Shown: piece after piece, positions 17,550-28,629 of the stretch
How positions within the stretch are numbered: position 1 is the first letter of the stretch
Layout of the letters: each line of letters opens with the position of its first letter
NCBI GenBank assembly: GCA_021307315.1
Contig: JAJSPD010000154.1
Span: 1 to 47,384, forward strand
DNA from: Bisporella sp. PMI_857
Lineage: Eukaryota; Ascomycota; Leotiomycetes; Helotiales; Helotiaceae
Length of the DNA stretch: 47,384 nucleotides
Direction of reading: 5' to 3'
The notes under the pieces: generated by a model
The model's database searches: none
Told to the model about the DNA's origin: nothing
Seen by the model: only the letters and a program-made list of their open reading frames with translations
Program-made: the position numbers and the translations under genes

Positions 17550-20500
17550 ATGCGTCTTCTCGAGTGTTGTGACAATGGCGAATTCAGCCTCACTAAGGAA
17601 CTCGACGACGACATTCCCCGATATGCTATACTTTCACATACATGGGAAGCGGAGGAGGTCACTTTCAAAGACATGATCGACGGTACAGGCAAGAGCAAGG
17701 CTGGTTATAACAAGATTCGGTTCTGTGGAAATCAAGCTCGCTGTGATGAATTACACTATTTTTGGGTGGACACTTGTTGCATTGACAAATCGAATAGTAC
17801 TGAGCTTGCAGAGGCTATTAACAGTATGTTTCGGTGGTACCGAGATGCGGCGAAATGCTATGTTTATTTATGGGATACTTCGATACAAAAGCGAAAAGCA
17901 AGCGATAAACTTCAAAAGTTTTCTTGGGAAGCAGCTTTTCGGGAAAGCAAATGGTTTAAACGGGGATGGACCCTTCAAGAACTTCTTGCTCCAGGTGTAG
18001 TAGAATTTTTTTCTCGAGAAGGCAAACGACTAGGTGATAAAATAACTCTCGAGCAACAACTTCATGAAATAACAGGGATTGCTATTTCAGCGCTTCGAGG
18101 AACTCCTTTATCTGAATTTGGAGTCGATGAGCGTTTGTCTTGGAGAAAAAATCGTCAGACCACGCGTAAAGAAGACGAGGCATACTCATTACTAGGCATA
18201 TTCAACATTTATATGTCGTTAAGATATGGTGAAGGGAGAGAAAACGCGTTTGAGCGACTTCTTAGTAAGATCGAGAAACCGCCAAAAGGTAAGCGTATAG
18301 CTTTGGTTTCATATCCGGCGCAGTAGATATTAAGCGTAGCCATTCAAGCAATTGCTGACAAGCAGCTCAGGACTTAATCGATTAGAGTGTGCTTCAGAGG
18401 CGGTTTTTAATTCATATGCAAAACAACATTTACCCTTGTGCCTCCTCGATACCCGAATCGAGCTTCTTCGAGATATACGTAGCTGGGCAAATGGAAAAGA
18501 TGAACGCTGCATCTTCTGGCTAAACGGCTTGGCTGGCACCGGAAAGTCGACAATTGCTCGTACAGTTGCCCGCGAGCTTTTTGAACAAAAACGTCTTGGG
18601 GCCAGTTTTTTCTTCTCTCGAGGCGGTGGGGATGTTGGTAATGCACAGAAGTTTGTCACAAGCATTGCGGTCCAGCTTGCAGAGAGTATACCTACTCTAC
18701 GTCGATATATTTCCGGCGTGGCTACAGAATATAGCGATATTGCAAATCGCTCTCTCCACGATCAATGGCAGCTGCTCATTCTCAGGCCACTTTCAAAGCT
18801 TGATAACGGCAAATGTTTGATCTCATATGTTCTAGTGGTTGATGCGCTTGATGAATGTGATAACAGCGACGAGATCTCAATTATTCTACACCTCTTAGCT
18901 GGAGCTTCATCATTCAAAACAGTCCGTTTACAAATCTTCCTGACAAGCAGGCCAGAAGTACCAATACGGCATGGTTTCCATGAACTGCCTACAACCCAGC
19001 ACCGCGACTTCATTCTCCACAATATATCACCATCTATTGTTGATCGCGATATAACAACTTTCTTTGACCACAGTTTTAGAATAATCCAACAAGAATCGAC
19101 TCTTGAACCCGGCTGGCCGGGAATGGAAATTATCAAGACTTTAGTTCAAAAGTCAAATGGCCTTTTCATCTGGGCTGAAACCGCTTGCCGATTTATTCGC
19201 GAAGGACTCTTTGCCGATGAAAGACTACATGTCCTTATTCGGGGCAGCACTTCTGATACGAAAACCCCAGAAGAGCACCTTAGCAAGATTTATATCACTG
19301 TGCTGCAAAACTCCGCGCAAGCAATTTTTGATGACCAAGACCGAAACAAGTTTTACGAGATGCTAAGGGATTTCCTCGGAAGTGTCGCCGGTTTACTTTC
19401 TCCCCTTTCAATTAAGTCTTTAAGCAGCCTACTCTCCATTTCCAAACATAGGCTAGATCGGATTCTAAAGGATCTCCATTCTATCTTATATATTCCGGAG
19501 AACGAAACCGACCGGATCCGGCTCCATCATCCTTCGTTTCGCGATTTCCTTTTTCATAAAAGCCGATGCACTTCATATTTCTACGTGGATGAAATGCAAA
19601 TGCATCAAGCATTAGCTAACAAATGTATCCGGCTTATGTCAAACTGCCTCATGGAAGATATCTGCAAACAAACGGCCCCTGGCATACTTGTATCCGAAGT
19701 AGAGAGTAGGCAAATAAAGCAATGCCTTCCTCAAGAGGTTCAATACGCATGTCTCTACTGGATTCAACACCTTCAACGCAGCAAAGCCCAGCTTTCCGAT
19801 AATGACCAAGTCCACCAATTTCTCCAGGCCTTTTTCCTTCAGTGGCTTGAGACCCTTAGCTGGATTAGGAAGTATTCTGAAGGTATTCTTGCAATATCGT
19901 CTTTGCAGGCTTTAATTTCGGTAAGCCTTCTTTTGGTCTACAAGAATACATAACTGATATACACAAGGCTAGTGAAAGTCCCTGTTTACATGCGTTTATT
20001 TGTGACGCTGCGCAGTTCGCCAGATATAACCGTTCAGTAATTGAACAAGCACCGCTGCAAATATACTCTTCAGCGCTTATTTTTACGCCAAAACAAAGCA
20101 TAGTTCGAAAACAATTTGAGAAATTTGTTCCGCTTTGGATTCACACCAAACCAAATGTTCAAGCGCGGTGGAACACAAATTTACAAATGCTGGAGGGCCA
20201 TACTGACGGTGTCAACTCGGTTGCCTTCTCGCACGACTCGAAGCTGCTAGTGTCGGCGTCAAGTGACAGCACGCTGAAAGTCTGGAATGTCGCTACAGGC
20301 GCGCTACAGCAAACGCTCGACGGCCATACTTCGTGGATTAGCTCGGTTGCTTTCTCGCACAACTCGAAGCTGCTAGCGTCAGCGTCATACGGTGGCACGA
20401 TTAAAATATGGAATGCAGTTACAGGCACGCTGCAGCAAACGCTCGAAGGCCATACAATCTTGGCTTATTCAGTCGTTTTTTCGCACGACTCAAAGCTGCT

Positions 20501-22166
20501 GGCTTCAGCGAATGGCAACACAGTTAAGATCTGGAATACAGCTACAGGCGCGCTGCTGCAAATGCTCGAAAGCCATACTAAAGATGTCAACTCGGTCGCT
20601 TTTTCGCACGACTCAAAGCTGTTGGCGTCAGCGTCAAGCGATGGCACGGTTAAAATCTGGAATGCAGCCACAGCCACACTACAGCGAACGCTTGAAAGCT
20701 ATGCGGTCTCGGTTCACTCAGTCGTCTTTTCGCACGACTCGAAGCTACTAGCTTCAGCGAATGACAGCACGGTTAAGATCTGGAATACAGCCACAGGCGC
20801 GCTACAGCAAATACTTGACGGCCACACTGTTATTGTTAACTCAGTTGCGTTTTCGCACGACTCGAAGCTGCTGGCATCAACCTCGGCGGCAATTGTTAAC
20901 ACGGTTAAAGTCTGGAATACGGCCACGGGCGCGCTGCAACAAACGCTCGAGGGCCATACTGATACTGTCAAATCAGTCGCTTTCTCGCACGACTCGAAGC
21001 TGTTGGCGTCGGCGTCATGCGATGGCACGATTAAAATCTGGGATACAACTATAAGCGCGCCGCAACAAACAGTCGAAAGCCATACTAGCTGGGTTACATC
21101 AATCGCATTTTCGCACAACTCAAAACTACTGGCATCAGGGTCAGAAGACAGCACAATTAAAGTCTGGAATACAGCCACGGGCGCGCTGCAACAAACGCTC
21201 GAGGGCCATACTGATACTGTCAACTCAGTCGCTTTCTCGCACAACTCGAAGCTGTTAGCGTCGGCGTCAAACGATAGCACGATTAAAGTCTGGGATACAA
21301 CTATAGACGCGCTGCAACAAACACTGGAAAGCCATACTAGCTGGGTTAAATCAATCGCATTTTCGCACAACTCAAAACTACTAGTATCAGCGTCATACGA
21401 CAACACAATTAAAATCTGGAATGTAGCTACAGGCGTGCTGCAGCAAACGCTCGAGGGCCACACTATGCCAGCTACTTCAGTCGCTTTCTCTCACAACTCG
21501 AAGCTGCTTGCGTCAGCATCAGCATCACCTGATGGCGACTTCACAGTCAAGGTCTGGGATGTAATTACAGGTGCACTAAAACAAACGCTCTTAGGTCATA
21601 CTAGCGGCATCCACTCGGTCGCTTTCTCGCACAACTCGAAGTTGCTAGCATCCGCGTCTTTCGACACGGCCGTCTATGTTTGGGATGTGGCCACAGGTGT
21701 CCCGCAACAGACGCTTTATGGCCATGCTGACACCACCTACTTAGTTGCTTTCTCGCGCGACTCGAAGCTGTTGGCGTCGGCGTCAACTGATGATACGGTC
21801 AAGGTCTGGGATGCAGCTACGGGCGCCGCGCAGCAAACGGTCTCAATCCCTTTCGGCATATCAAGCTTGTCATTTAATAAAACAAATACAAGCCTTGTTA
21901 CAAATATTGGCTACATCAGGCTTGATAGTACTGAGCTTTTCCCTAAGTCAGGTTCTCCTCCACCAGAGATTGGTAAAAGCAAGCGCCAACGACTAGGGAG
22001 TGGCAAGTCATGGATAATATGGAACGACCGGAATCTGCTTTGGCTACCACCTGATTATCGATCTACAAAGTCTCAGATATCACCGTCAGGGTCAACAATC
22101 GCAATAGGATATAATACTGGCAAAGTTATTACAATTGGGTTCTCTACCGCTGATATACCGTTTTAA
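17550..22166 (+). CDS. HET-NACHT-WD40 NLR (HET-E/HNWD-like incompatibility receptor)
   Basis: Exons 17550-18288, 18371-19920 and 19968-22166 give about 1,495 residues. Intron 1 (18289-18370) uses GTAAGC and CTCAG; intron 2 (19921-19967) uses GTAAGC, an AACTGAT branch and ACAAG; both restore the frame exactly. The start MRLLECCDNGEFSLTKEL is the usual HET start. HET domain: residues ~1-230 (AILSHTW, WVDTCCIDKSNSTEL, RGWTLQELLAP). NACHT: Walker A GLAGTGKST near residue 300, Walker B VVDALDECD. Thirteen WD40 repeats span residues ~838-1388, then a short divergent tail. In the HNWD family of Podospora anserina the WD40 array senses a non-self partner and the HET domain triggers cell death; the same role is inferred here. 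No frame break was found. A Gypsy LTR begins 31 bp after the stop. Confidence 0.9.
20190..21839 (+). repeat. Array of 13 WD40 repeats, ~126-bp unit
   Basis: Thirteen units of about 42 residues (two are longer by 2 and 4, two shorter by 1) share FSH(D/N)SKLLASAS and KIWN/KVWD cores almost without change. Variation is concentrated just after the GH(T) motif (DGV, SWI, ILA, KDV, VIV, DTV, MPA, SGI) and around the SSDS/SYGG/ANGN turn. Units 7-8 and 9-10 look like a duplicated two-repeat block (DTV...SWV twice). This is the pattern of concerted evolution with diversified surface positions seen in HNWD genes. Confidence 0.85.
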
Positions 22167-22197
22167 AATAATTAGGATCCTCATTTCTGTCACGTCC

Positions 22198-22610
22198 CGT
22201 GCTCTCGAGCACACGTGACTTATATTAGCCGAGCTCTCAGAGCGCCTCGTGTATATATAGCCTGCTCTCCTCGAACTCCTTTTTCCTTCCCCAGCAATAG
22301 ATTCTCGAATAGTACCACCGCTGCCCTCTGTATCTGTAGATCCACAGCTCGTGTCGTGACATTATTTATAGCTCCTTTTAATCAACAGCCTAAAAAGGCT
22401 TAATATCCTCCTGAAGAGGCTCGTAAGCTTACGCCTCGCGCGATTAAAGAGCTTTCGATATTATATTTATTCTTTGATTCCTTTATTTACTTATTTTGTT
22501 ATTTTGTTATAAGACAATAGCTGACATTACTAGCACACGACGCGGTGCTAAAGGCAAAGCAGCTTTAACTACTTTAAAAGCGTTACATGTAACAACTCAA
22601 GCTGAACAGG
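22198..22610 (+). mobile_element. Truncated 5' end of the Gypsy element (LTR plus leader)
   Basis: An LTR of 164 bp (22198-22361, TGTCACGTCCCGTG...GTGTCGTGACA) matches the 174-bp LTRs of the complete element at 40946-47100. It is followed by the same leader (TTATTTATAGCT, AATCAACAGCCTAAAAAGG, ACACGACGCGGTGCT) up to the start of gag, where similarity stops near 22600. The rest of the element is missing. Confidence 0.8.
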
Positions 22611-22877
22611 GATCTCGATCCGTAGATCTAGGTAGAAGGACTCAGGGGTGTGAACAACTATCAATTGTTATAACTAAGAGAACAAGCTACAGACAGAAGA
22701 AGGGAAGGAAAGCAGTGCCTTATATACAGGAGGCTGGCCAGGGGCCAGCGTAAGCGAGCCCTGTAGCATCGGTCGCCAAGCTCTGGGTTGCCGAGCCCTG
22801 TGGTAGCAGGGGCCAAGCTCTACCGAGCTCTGCGGTGCCTGGCGCCAAGCCCGAGATAGGGCCAGGGCCGTGACAAA
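22611..22877 (-). mobile_element. GC-rich LTR-like fragment, antisense
   Basis: Reading the minus strand it starts TGTCACGGCCCTGGCCC at 22877, contains TGTATATAAGG (TATA-like) near 22727, and runs to about 22611. It is sharply richer in G+C than the hAT sequence it abuts. The start and TATA box fit an LTR of another Gypsy family. The other end and TSD are not identifiable. It truncates the hAT transposase at 22877. Confidence 0.5.
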
Positions 22878-23636
22878 TATCTCTAAAATTGATAAACAAT
22901 TTTCTAAATATTCCAGCTCTTTATTGCTTAATAATAAAGCTTTATTTTTAAAAGCTTTAGAATCAGATATATTTATAACTGATTTAATAGCTTTATAAAT
23001 AGCCAAAAAGTGCTTTATCATATAATAAGTCGAAGACCATCTAATTTTTTGATCTATAATAATTAATCAATATATATGCTTAATATAAATATTAATACTA
23101 AACTTACCAAGTTGTGGCTTTCGTATTTCTTTTAAATCCATAGCTTTAATTTGGCTATTTAATAAACGAGAATTCTCTTGATTATATTTAATGCCGATTA
23201 TGATTTTTCTTATTTTTTTCCAAATAGAAATATCTATAAAATAAATTAATAAGCGAATCAACTATATAAAAGTAATAACTTACTTGAATTATTTATTTCA
23301 TACTCGTTTTCAACAGCTTGAATTTCATTGTATTCATTAAAGCTATCGTATTCGTCTTTAATTAAAGCTTTTAAAATATCTTGTACAGCTAAATTTAATA
23401 CATGAGCTATACAAGGTATATTTCCGTGGAATTTATAATTGTTTAAATTATAATGTTTTTCAAAATATTCTAGTAAAGAATTATTAGAAGAAGCATTATT
23501 TCTAGTAATACTATATAATATTAGCAAATCGGTTTAAAATAAACTAGGGGGTATGGTATATAATACCTTATAATATTAAATTCAATATTATAATCATTTA
23601 AAGTATTTAAAAGAATATTGTTTAAATAAGCTCCGG

Positions 23637-24247
23637 TGTCACGGCACGCGCTGTGGATCTACAGATACAGAGGGCAACGGTGGTGCAATACGAGAATCTA
23701 TAGCTAAGGAAGGAAGAGGGAGCTCGAGGAGACCAGGCTATATATACACGGGGAGCTCGGGGAGCTCGGCTAATATGGATCACGTGTGCTTGGGAGCACG
23801 CGACGTGTAACAGCCAGAGCCGGTTAGAGGTGCCCAGTAGGCCAATATCGGTTTAAGGAAGGTTTGAGGAAGTTTACAGAAGGTTTACAGCGGTGCGGGT
23901 AGGGGTGGTTTTACTACAGGCCACAGTCGGTTTAAATAAGGTTCAAGGAAAGTTTACAGAAGGTTTACAGCGGTGCGGTTAGGGATGGTTTAAGTCAAGC
24001 ACAGGTCGGTTTCAGTCGGCTACAGGCTTCTTTAGGGAAGTGCCGACTTCTAAGAGGCATAGCACTGTTGGGCATTGTTAGGGGATATAAGGAATAGCTA
24101 GAGCGCTGTGGAGAAGGGCAAGCTTGAGTTTTCTCCTGTTAGGCGTACAAGCATACTTCTGATACCAATACACCACTGTTACAACTACACTACTCCTGCT
24201 ATATTGCAATCCCTCCTGCTGCCCTCTATTTGTTACACGACGTGACA
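23637..24247 (-). mobile_element. Solo LTR of the Gypsy element in reverse, inserted in hAT (TSD TCCGG), itself interrupted
   Basis: The outer LTR is 23637-23805 plus 24243-24247, together exactly 174 bp, the length of the LTRs at 40946-47100. It is the reverse complement of those LTRs (TGTCACGGCACGCGCTGTGG...). TCCGG lies on both sides (23632-23636; 24248-24252). It interrupts an exon of the hAT transposase. A different LTR occupies 23806-24237. Confidence 0.88.
23806..24237. mobile_element. Solo LTR, family C (432 bp, TSD CGACG), nested in the Gypsy LTR
   Basis: Begins TGTAACAGCCAGAGCC and ends CTCTATTTGTTACA, flanked by CGACG (23801-23805; 24238-24242). It contains an internal direct repeat of about 84 bp (AGTTTACAGAAGGTTTACAGCGGTGCGG twice, quoted here as two adjoining words AGTTTACAGAAGG and TTTACAGCGGTGCGG). 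A short relic of the same family, in the reverse sense, ends at about 25304. Confidence 0.85.
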
Positions 24248-24816
24248 TCCGGAATGCTTTTCTTTTAAATCTTTCATAGCTAATAAATAAGACTTTAATT
24301 TAAAGTCTTTATTTATAAAATGTCTATAAAAAATTAGCATATATTTGATTAAATAATTTTATATTAACTTACATAGTAATTCCAAGATAAGGGTCTTGAT
24401 TTATAGCCGTCCAAGCATCTAAAGTAAGACTAAAAGATCCTTTGTTTGTTACTTGCTCTTTTAATTCTTCTTTAATTTGGGTTTTTTTAATTAAATATAA
24501 AGAATTAATTTCGTCTTTAATAAGATTCGGGTAAATAGCCGGAATATTACTATAAAAATATTAATAACAGTAAATAAATATTAAATTTAAAGACTTACTT
24601 ATTTAAATAATTTAATAAAGCTTTAAAAGAATCTGTAGTCACAGATCTAAACGATATATTATTAGATATAATAAAATTTAATAGTAGATTCATAAATTTG
24701 TCTTTATTAAATTCAGGTGATTTAGGTCGTTTTTGAGCTCTAGAACTACTAAAATAATCACTTATATTAGTAGCCTGGCTATTAAGGGACCTTGAAAATC
24801 GGGCTGGAGCTACCAA

Positions 24817-26201
24817 CAGTTAATCTTCCGATGCAATTATCAAAATTATCGAGCTCCTTCCCCAAATCATACATGGGCATAGTCCTAGGCGTGCCAACGG
24901 CACCATTCGATTGGATGACCGAACAGATTGACAAGAAGACAAGAGTTTAGTTATTGAGCTCCAGGCTAATTTAAGGGTCTTGGGATGAAGGATAGATAGT
25001 GGAGGTTTTTTTCTAGAATTATTACCGAGTATATCTGGATCGGACCTGGGACTTGGTTAAAAATTCTGAGCTATTGTTGGTGAGATATTGATAATTCGAA
25101 GTTACATAGAGTAGCAGTAACCGTTCAGCTTATTGATCCTTTGTTGCACTCACAGGGAGCAAGTCCAATGAAATGATCATTGCGCAAGTGTGCCCTCAGC
25201 CCAGGACCAGGAAATGTTGGGGCGGAGCATTGGAGGCCGTAAAGCATGGCCGTCTTTAACCGACCCTAGCTGTTACACCATCCCTAACCGACTCTAGCTG
25301 TTACAGTAACGCTCATAAGTTCAGGAAGAATGGTTGACCACATCTTGGCAGACACGGAGGTAAATGGGAATAGTTGTAAGACGTGGAGTTGCTTTTTGGT
25401 AACCTATAGTATTTATAAATCCGTTGTAGCAGCTCGACGGAAGGAAATTAGAGCCCTTAAGTACTGAACTTCTGAAGAACCTCCACTCCAAAGCAAATGT
25501 ATGACTCACTGATTCGTGATTACCGCAAGGACTTTGGCAATGGTGACCGCTATCCACGCTATAATTGCACATCGGTGGCTGAGAATGCCTCTTTGACTGA
25601 TAGCTTATTGTCGTTAATGTCAGGGTACAAAAATGGCTCGTCCCGAACGTAAGAAGCTAAGACTGGCTGGATCATGAATCCCCTACCGAACCCCTACGTA
25701 CTAGAAAGCCATAGCCAAACTGCACCCAAGGCTGGCGTCAGCCAAAATGGCATTTTATAGTGCCCCTGTCATTAAGTAAGCCGTTTCTTAATCTTTTCTC
25801 TCAACACCTGTTGGATCAGGAAACGGCTTTATGATTTCGAAAACAAAGGAGACAGGTCCAGATACGGCATAGGCACCTACGAAGCGAAAGCGGCTACGAT
25901 CACACACACTTCGTTTCTCAATTGAGAGGGAGAGACCACTGTGGCGAAGCCTAGGGAAGACCCTTACAAATATAACTGAAGCATCTTTTCTTTTACAATC
26001 ATGCTGGCAAATGAAATCATACAAGCGATCACAATTACTAATGAGAGTTTCATCACCGATAATGCAAAAATAGCGAGGGCAGAGGAGAGACTGGTTAGCA
26101 ATTTAGTACATATATAAGGAATATCTAGGGAAGATCTTCTCTGACTCGAAAAGAAGCTGCGGTTTTAGCCCGAAATTTCTTAGACTCGATTCCGGATAAC
26201 G
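24817..26201. other. No intact gene; relic of LTR family C near 25245-25305
   Basis: TTAACCGACCCTAGCTGTTACA and CTAACCGACTCTAGCTGTTACA-type words at about 25257-25304 (a 28-bp imperfect duplication) match the inverted start of the family C LTR. A minus frame around 26085-25788 encodes a cysteine-containing stretch (CPRYFCIIGDE, FICQHDCKRK) that I cannot assign. Nothing else is supported. Confidence 0.4.
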
Positions 26202-26446
26202 ACATTAGTCTACTCAGACGGATCAAAACTCGAGTCAGGCAACGCAGGCGGAGGCTATGTAGTTTTCCAAAACGGCTATAAAATTGCCGAAGCTTCAATC
26301 TCTTACGGCGGCCGCGTCGAAGTTTTCGACGCGGAAGCCAAAGCTGCAGTAGCTGGAATTAAAGAAGCTATTTCCCAAGGAGCCACTAACTGCGCTACAG
26401 ACATCTGGATCTGTCTCAACAACCAAGAAGCAGCTCTCCGGCTGTA
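26202..26446 (+). pseudogene. LINE-type RNase H domain fragment
   Basis: An open stretch of 81 codons starts just after a TAG and ends at TAG 26444-26446. It reads TLVYSDGSKLESGNAGGGY, then VEVFDAEAKAAVAGIKEAI, then ATDIWICLNNQEAALRL. The D-G-S and D-A-E-A signatures, and the final cysteine/asparagine strand, are those of RNase H type 1 domains at the C-terminus of fungal non-LTR (Tad-like) retrotransposons. Only the RNase H part remains. Its higher G+C than the neighbouring repeats suggests a separate, perhaps younger, fragment. Confidence 0.75.
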
Positions 26447-27282
26447 GGCAGATATTGAGACTCCAACCCTAAATGGGAATTTGCGAGCCGACTTGGATAA
26501 TCCTCGGCCAGCGTGATCTCCTTTGTCCACGTGCTGTAGCAATCCTCCAGAAAGAGACGCCGAAAGGCAACGGCCGGAACCGATAACCAAAATAGCTTAG
26601 AGCCATTTGTTGGGCCATAAGTAACAGCAAAAGGCGGAAAGCCAAAAGATGCAGTAGTTTCGGTGCTAGTTACAATGCTTGAAGCTACCACTTTGCAATA
26701 CATACCTAGCAGGGGAATAAATATCTTTCTATACATAATACACTTGACACTCATTTGTTTACCAAATTACATATTAACGTACAAGTACAACATGAACAGT
26801 AAAAAGAGTTTCGCTAGAGTAAAGTCATTTTGGCGGAAGTCTTTCAACCAGAGGGACCACCGGCGCAGATCCATGAGACAGTATTTTTGGCGTGGGCTGC
26901 GGAGGAGTTTAGTCGACCGGGGTAGATCCATATAGAGATGGAGCAGAATAGGTCGAGAGAGAGCTTTTAGATCTAGGACTTGTTGTTTCAAGTCCAGACC
27001 TTCAACCCAGTGGTAGATTTTCTTGCACCATGAATCCCTCTCTCGCCTCCCCTCGTAAGCGACCTCGCGTAAGCCCCTTTTTGTTTTGTGGCGGATGGTC
27101 AACCTTGAGAGGTGTCTATCACCGGCCTTCTCAGGGAAGGTCATTGTCATGGGTGGCTGGACTTCAAAATTGGAAACCCGATATATACATATATATAATA
27201 TCCTTTGAATTCGGAATCAAGACAAACTTCTCACCACATCCAATATTCCACCCCGCCAGCCGTTATCTACTGATCTTCAAAC
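26447..27282. other. No supported gene
   Basis: Two minus ORFs (26416-26754 and 26767-27150) show no domain, and the first overlaps the LINE fragment. An AT dinucleotide-rich run (ATATATACATATATATAATAT) lies near 27180-27200. Confidence 0.35.
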
Positions 27283-27660
27283 TCAGTTTGCCGCTTCAAT
27301 CAACACCTCAATCAACGCCTCAATCACCTTCTGAGGAATACTCAGCATCGGAGCATGCGCCGCCTTCACCGGCACAACCTTAATCTCCGCGCCTGTCACG
27401 GACTTAGTCACGTGTCATTCCAAATCGCGCAACTTACGGAGCATCTCATTGGCTCGGTTAGTTAAAGGCAGGTCAGTCTTTTGGTCACGTGATATATATG
27501 TATATATATTTATTATTATTATTTTTTTGGTCAAGCACCAGCTACACCTTCCCGGCTCTGAGAACAAGGTGATGAAATTGGCCTTGAAACTCAGATCGAC
27601 TGGGGCTATGATGACGCGCACTGTGCGCCTTGTCCTGAGAGGACTACTTAGATTAAGCAA
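27283..27660 (-). pseudogene. Possible alpha/beta-hydrolase C-terminal remnant
   Basis: On the minus strand the frame ending at 27283 reads VTGAEIKVVPVKAAHAPMLS then IPQKVIEALIEVLIEAAN and a stop. A histidine in an A-H-A-P-(M/F)-L-S context followed by a short amphipathic C-terminal helix is how fungal alpha/beta-hydrolases end (catalytic histidine). In the same frame upstream, after a TGA at 27417-27415, the sequence continues as DLPLTNRANEMLRKLRDLE and further. An AT-rich stretch near 27490-27530 may be an intron. The nucleophile region is not identifiable, so this is at best a 3' fragment. It could be another family. Confidence 0.35.
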
Positions 27661-28629
27661 AGGTTACTAGCTTCTACATGACGATCTTCAAAGTATAGGA
27701 AGACTTAGACGTGTCAGCCTTCATTATCATGTATCCTAAGCCCAACAATCGCACGAGTGCAGGACGGCTTATAGCCGGAGCACCATCCAAGGCGGGCTCC
27801 AGGCTCGAGGAACATTCCATGACTCTGGGAACCCCAGATATGTATGGGTACAATTACTGGCTGCATCGCGGCAATTCCCGTTGGTGCATTTGGGCTGCCG
27901 TGGCTTAGTACCAGAGCGATCACCCTTTGAATTCACCTAACCCCTTTTTTGATCCCGACACCACGGCAATTCCCATGGAATCTTTCACATGGGAAGTTCT
28001 ACTTTCGCTTCACATCTAGGGGAAATATTGTATTCGGAAATGATATGCTCTGTTCGCGAGTCGTTATCCGACACGTCACAGCTGTGGCGTCTCTTGGCCT
28101 CGCGGGTTTCCGTTCACCAGCAGCCGATAAACGCCCACAAAAGCGGAAGTGGTCTCGCTGACCTCTTTAGGTCAGTGAAAAGTGACGGTGTAGAGAAAAG
28201 TACAACTGTAAGGGGCTTGTGTAACGCCAAAATGGGCTTGTTGATCTCCCCGTAGTCCTGCGTTGGCTAAAACATTGTATATGGCAATTAATACTGATGG
28301 ACAACATATGGATCTTACCACGTAAACTTGACTTAGCGCCATGAGTGCGAAACTATATGGTATGGAAGTTTTTTTTTTTTTACGCACGGCTGTGCGTGGA
28401 GCATACTAAATAGCTTGGACTATCAGCGCTTTACAGCCGGGACGCTTGGGCAGCGTTGTCTGGCTATAGTTATAGAAAGTACAATCCGCAAGTCCCCCTC
28501 CTAAGTCTAAGGAATGAACATATGTAGATCACCGCCAGGGCTAATTCTCGCGCTGATACACCTGTTGCTCGTCTGTCTGAAAAATAAAACGGCAAATCTA
28601 TTCTAAATTTCGCCTCGGTGTGAGAAATA
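27661..28629. other. Intergenic, no gene seen
   Basis: Upstream region of the NB-ARC-TPR gene. A GGCAATTCCC word recurs near 27870 and 27964. A T10+ run lies at about 28371. Short ORFs on both strands lack features. Confidence 0.35.

Larger units (their letters stand above)
22878..24816 (-). pseudogene. hAT-family transposase, very AT-rich, interrupted by nested LTRs and truncated at its 3' end
   Basis: On the minus strand, open AT-rich exons are joined by canonical introns: 24816-24599, 24549-24373, from 24323 to the LTR insertion and on from 23636, then exons containing CIAHVLNLAVQDIL, WKKIRKIIIGIKYNQ and RWSSTYYMIKHFLAIYKAI. Donors are GTAAGT/GTATTA and acceptors ATAG. hAT landmarks: SLTLDAWTAINQDPYLGIT, the AHVLNL motif and RW-STYYMI before the dimerisation region. 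No internal stop was found inside the exons I read, unlike the other transposons here. The frame is cut by an insertion at 23637-24247 and ends at 22877 in an LTR-like fragment, so the C-terminal dimerisation domain is absent. No ATG start was identified. Confidence 0.75.

Noticed and set aside
18352..19967. NACHT segment as a separate gene with a frameshift before the WD40 part
   Set aside because: Two introns (18289-18370 and 19921-19967) with good splice sites join all parts in phase, so it is one gene.
20159..21463. Long antisense and frame-shifted ORFs within the WD40 array
   Set aside because: They mirror the 126-bp coding repeat; the sense frame has clear WD40 repeats and is joined to HET and NACHT.
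23637..24247. A single 611-bp LTR with TCCGG duplication
   Set aside because: The first 169 and last 5 bp match the 174-bp Gypsy LTR and the middle has its own TG...CA ends and CGACG duplication, so it is two nested LTRs.
25788..26024. Minus ORF with scattered cysteines (CPRYFCIIGDE upstream)
   Set aside because: Suggests a zinc-finger relic but spacing fits no family I can name; noted only in the intergenic entry.
26416..27150. Two minus ORFs of 112 and 127 codons
   Set aside because: No domains; the first overlaps the clear LINE RNase H fragment on the other strand.
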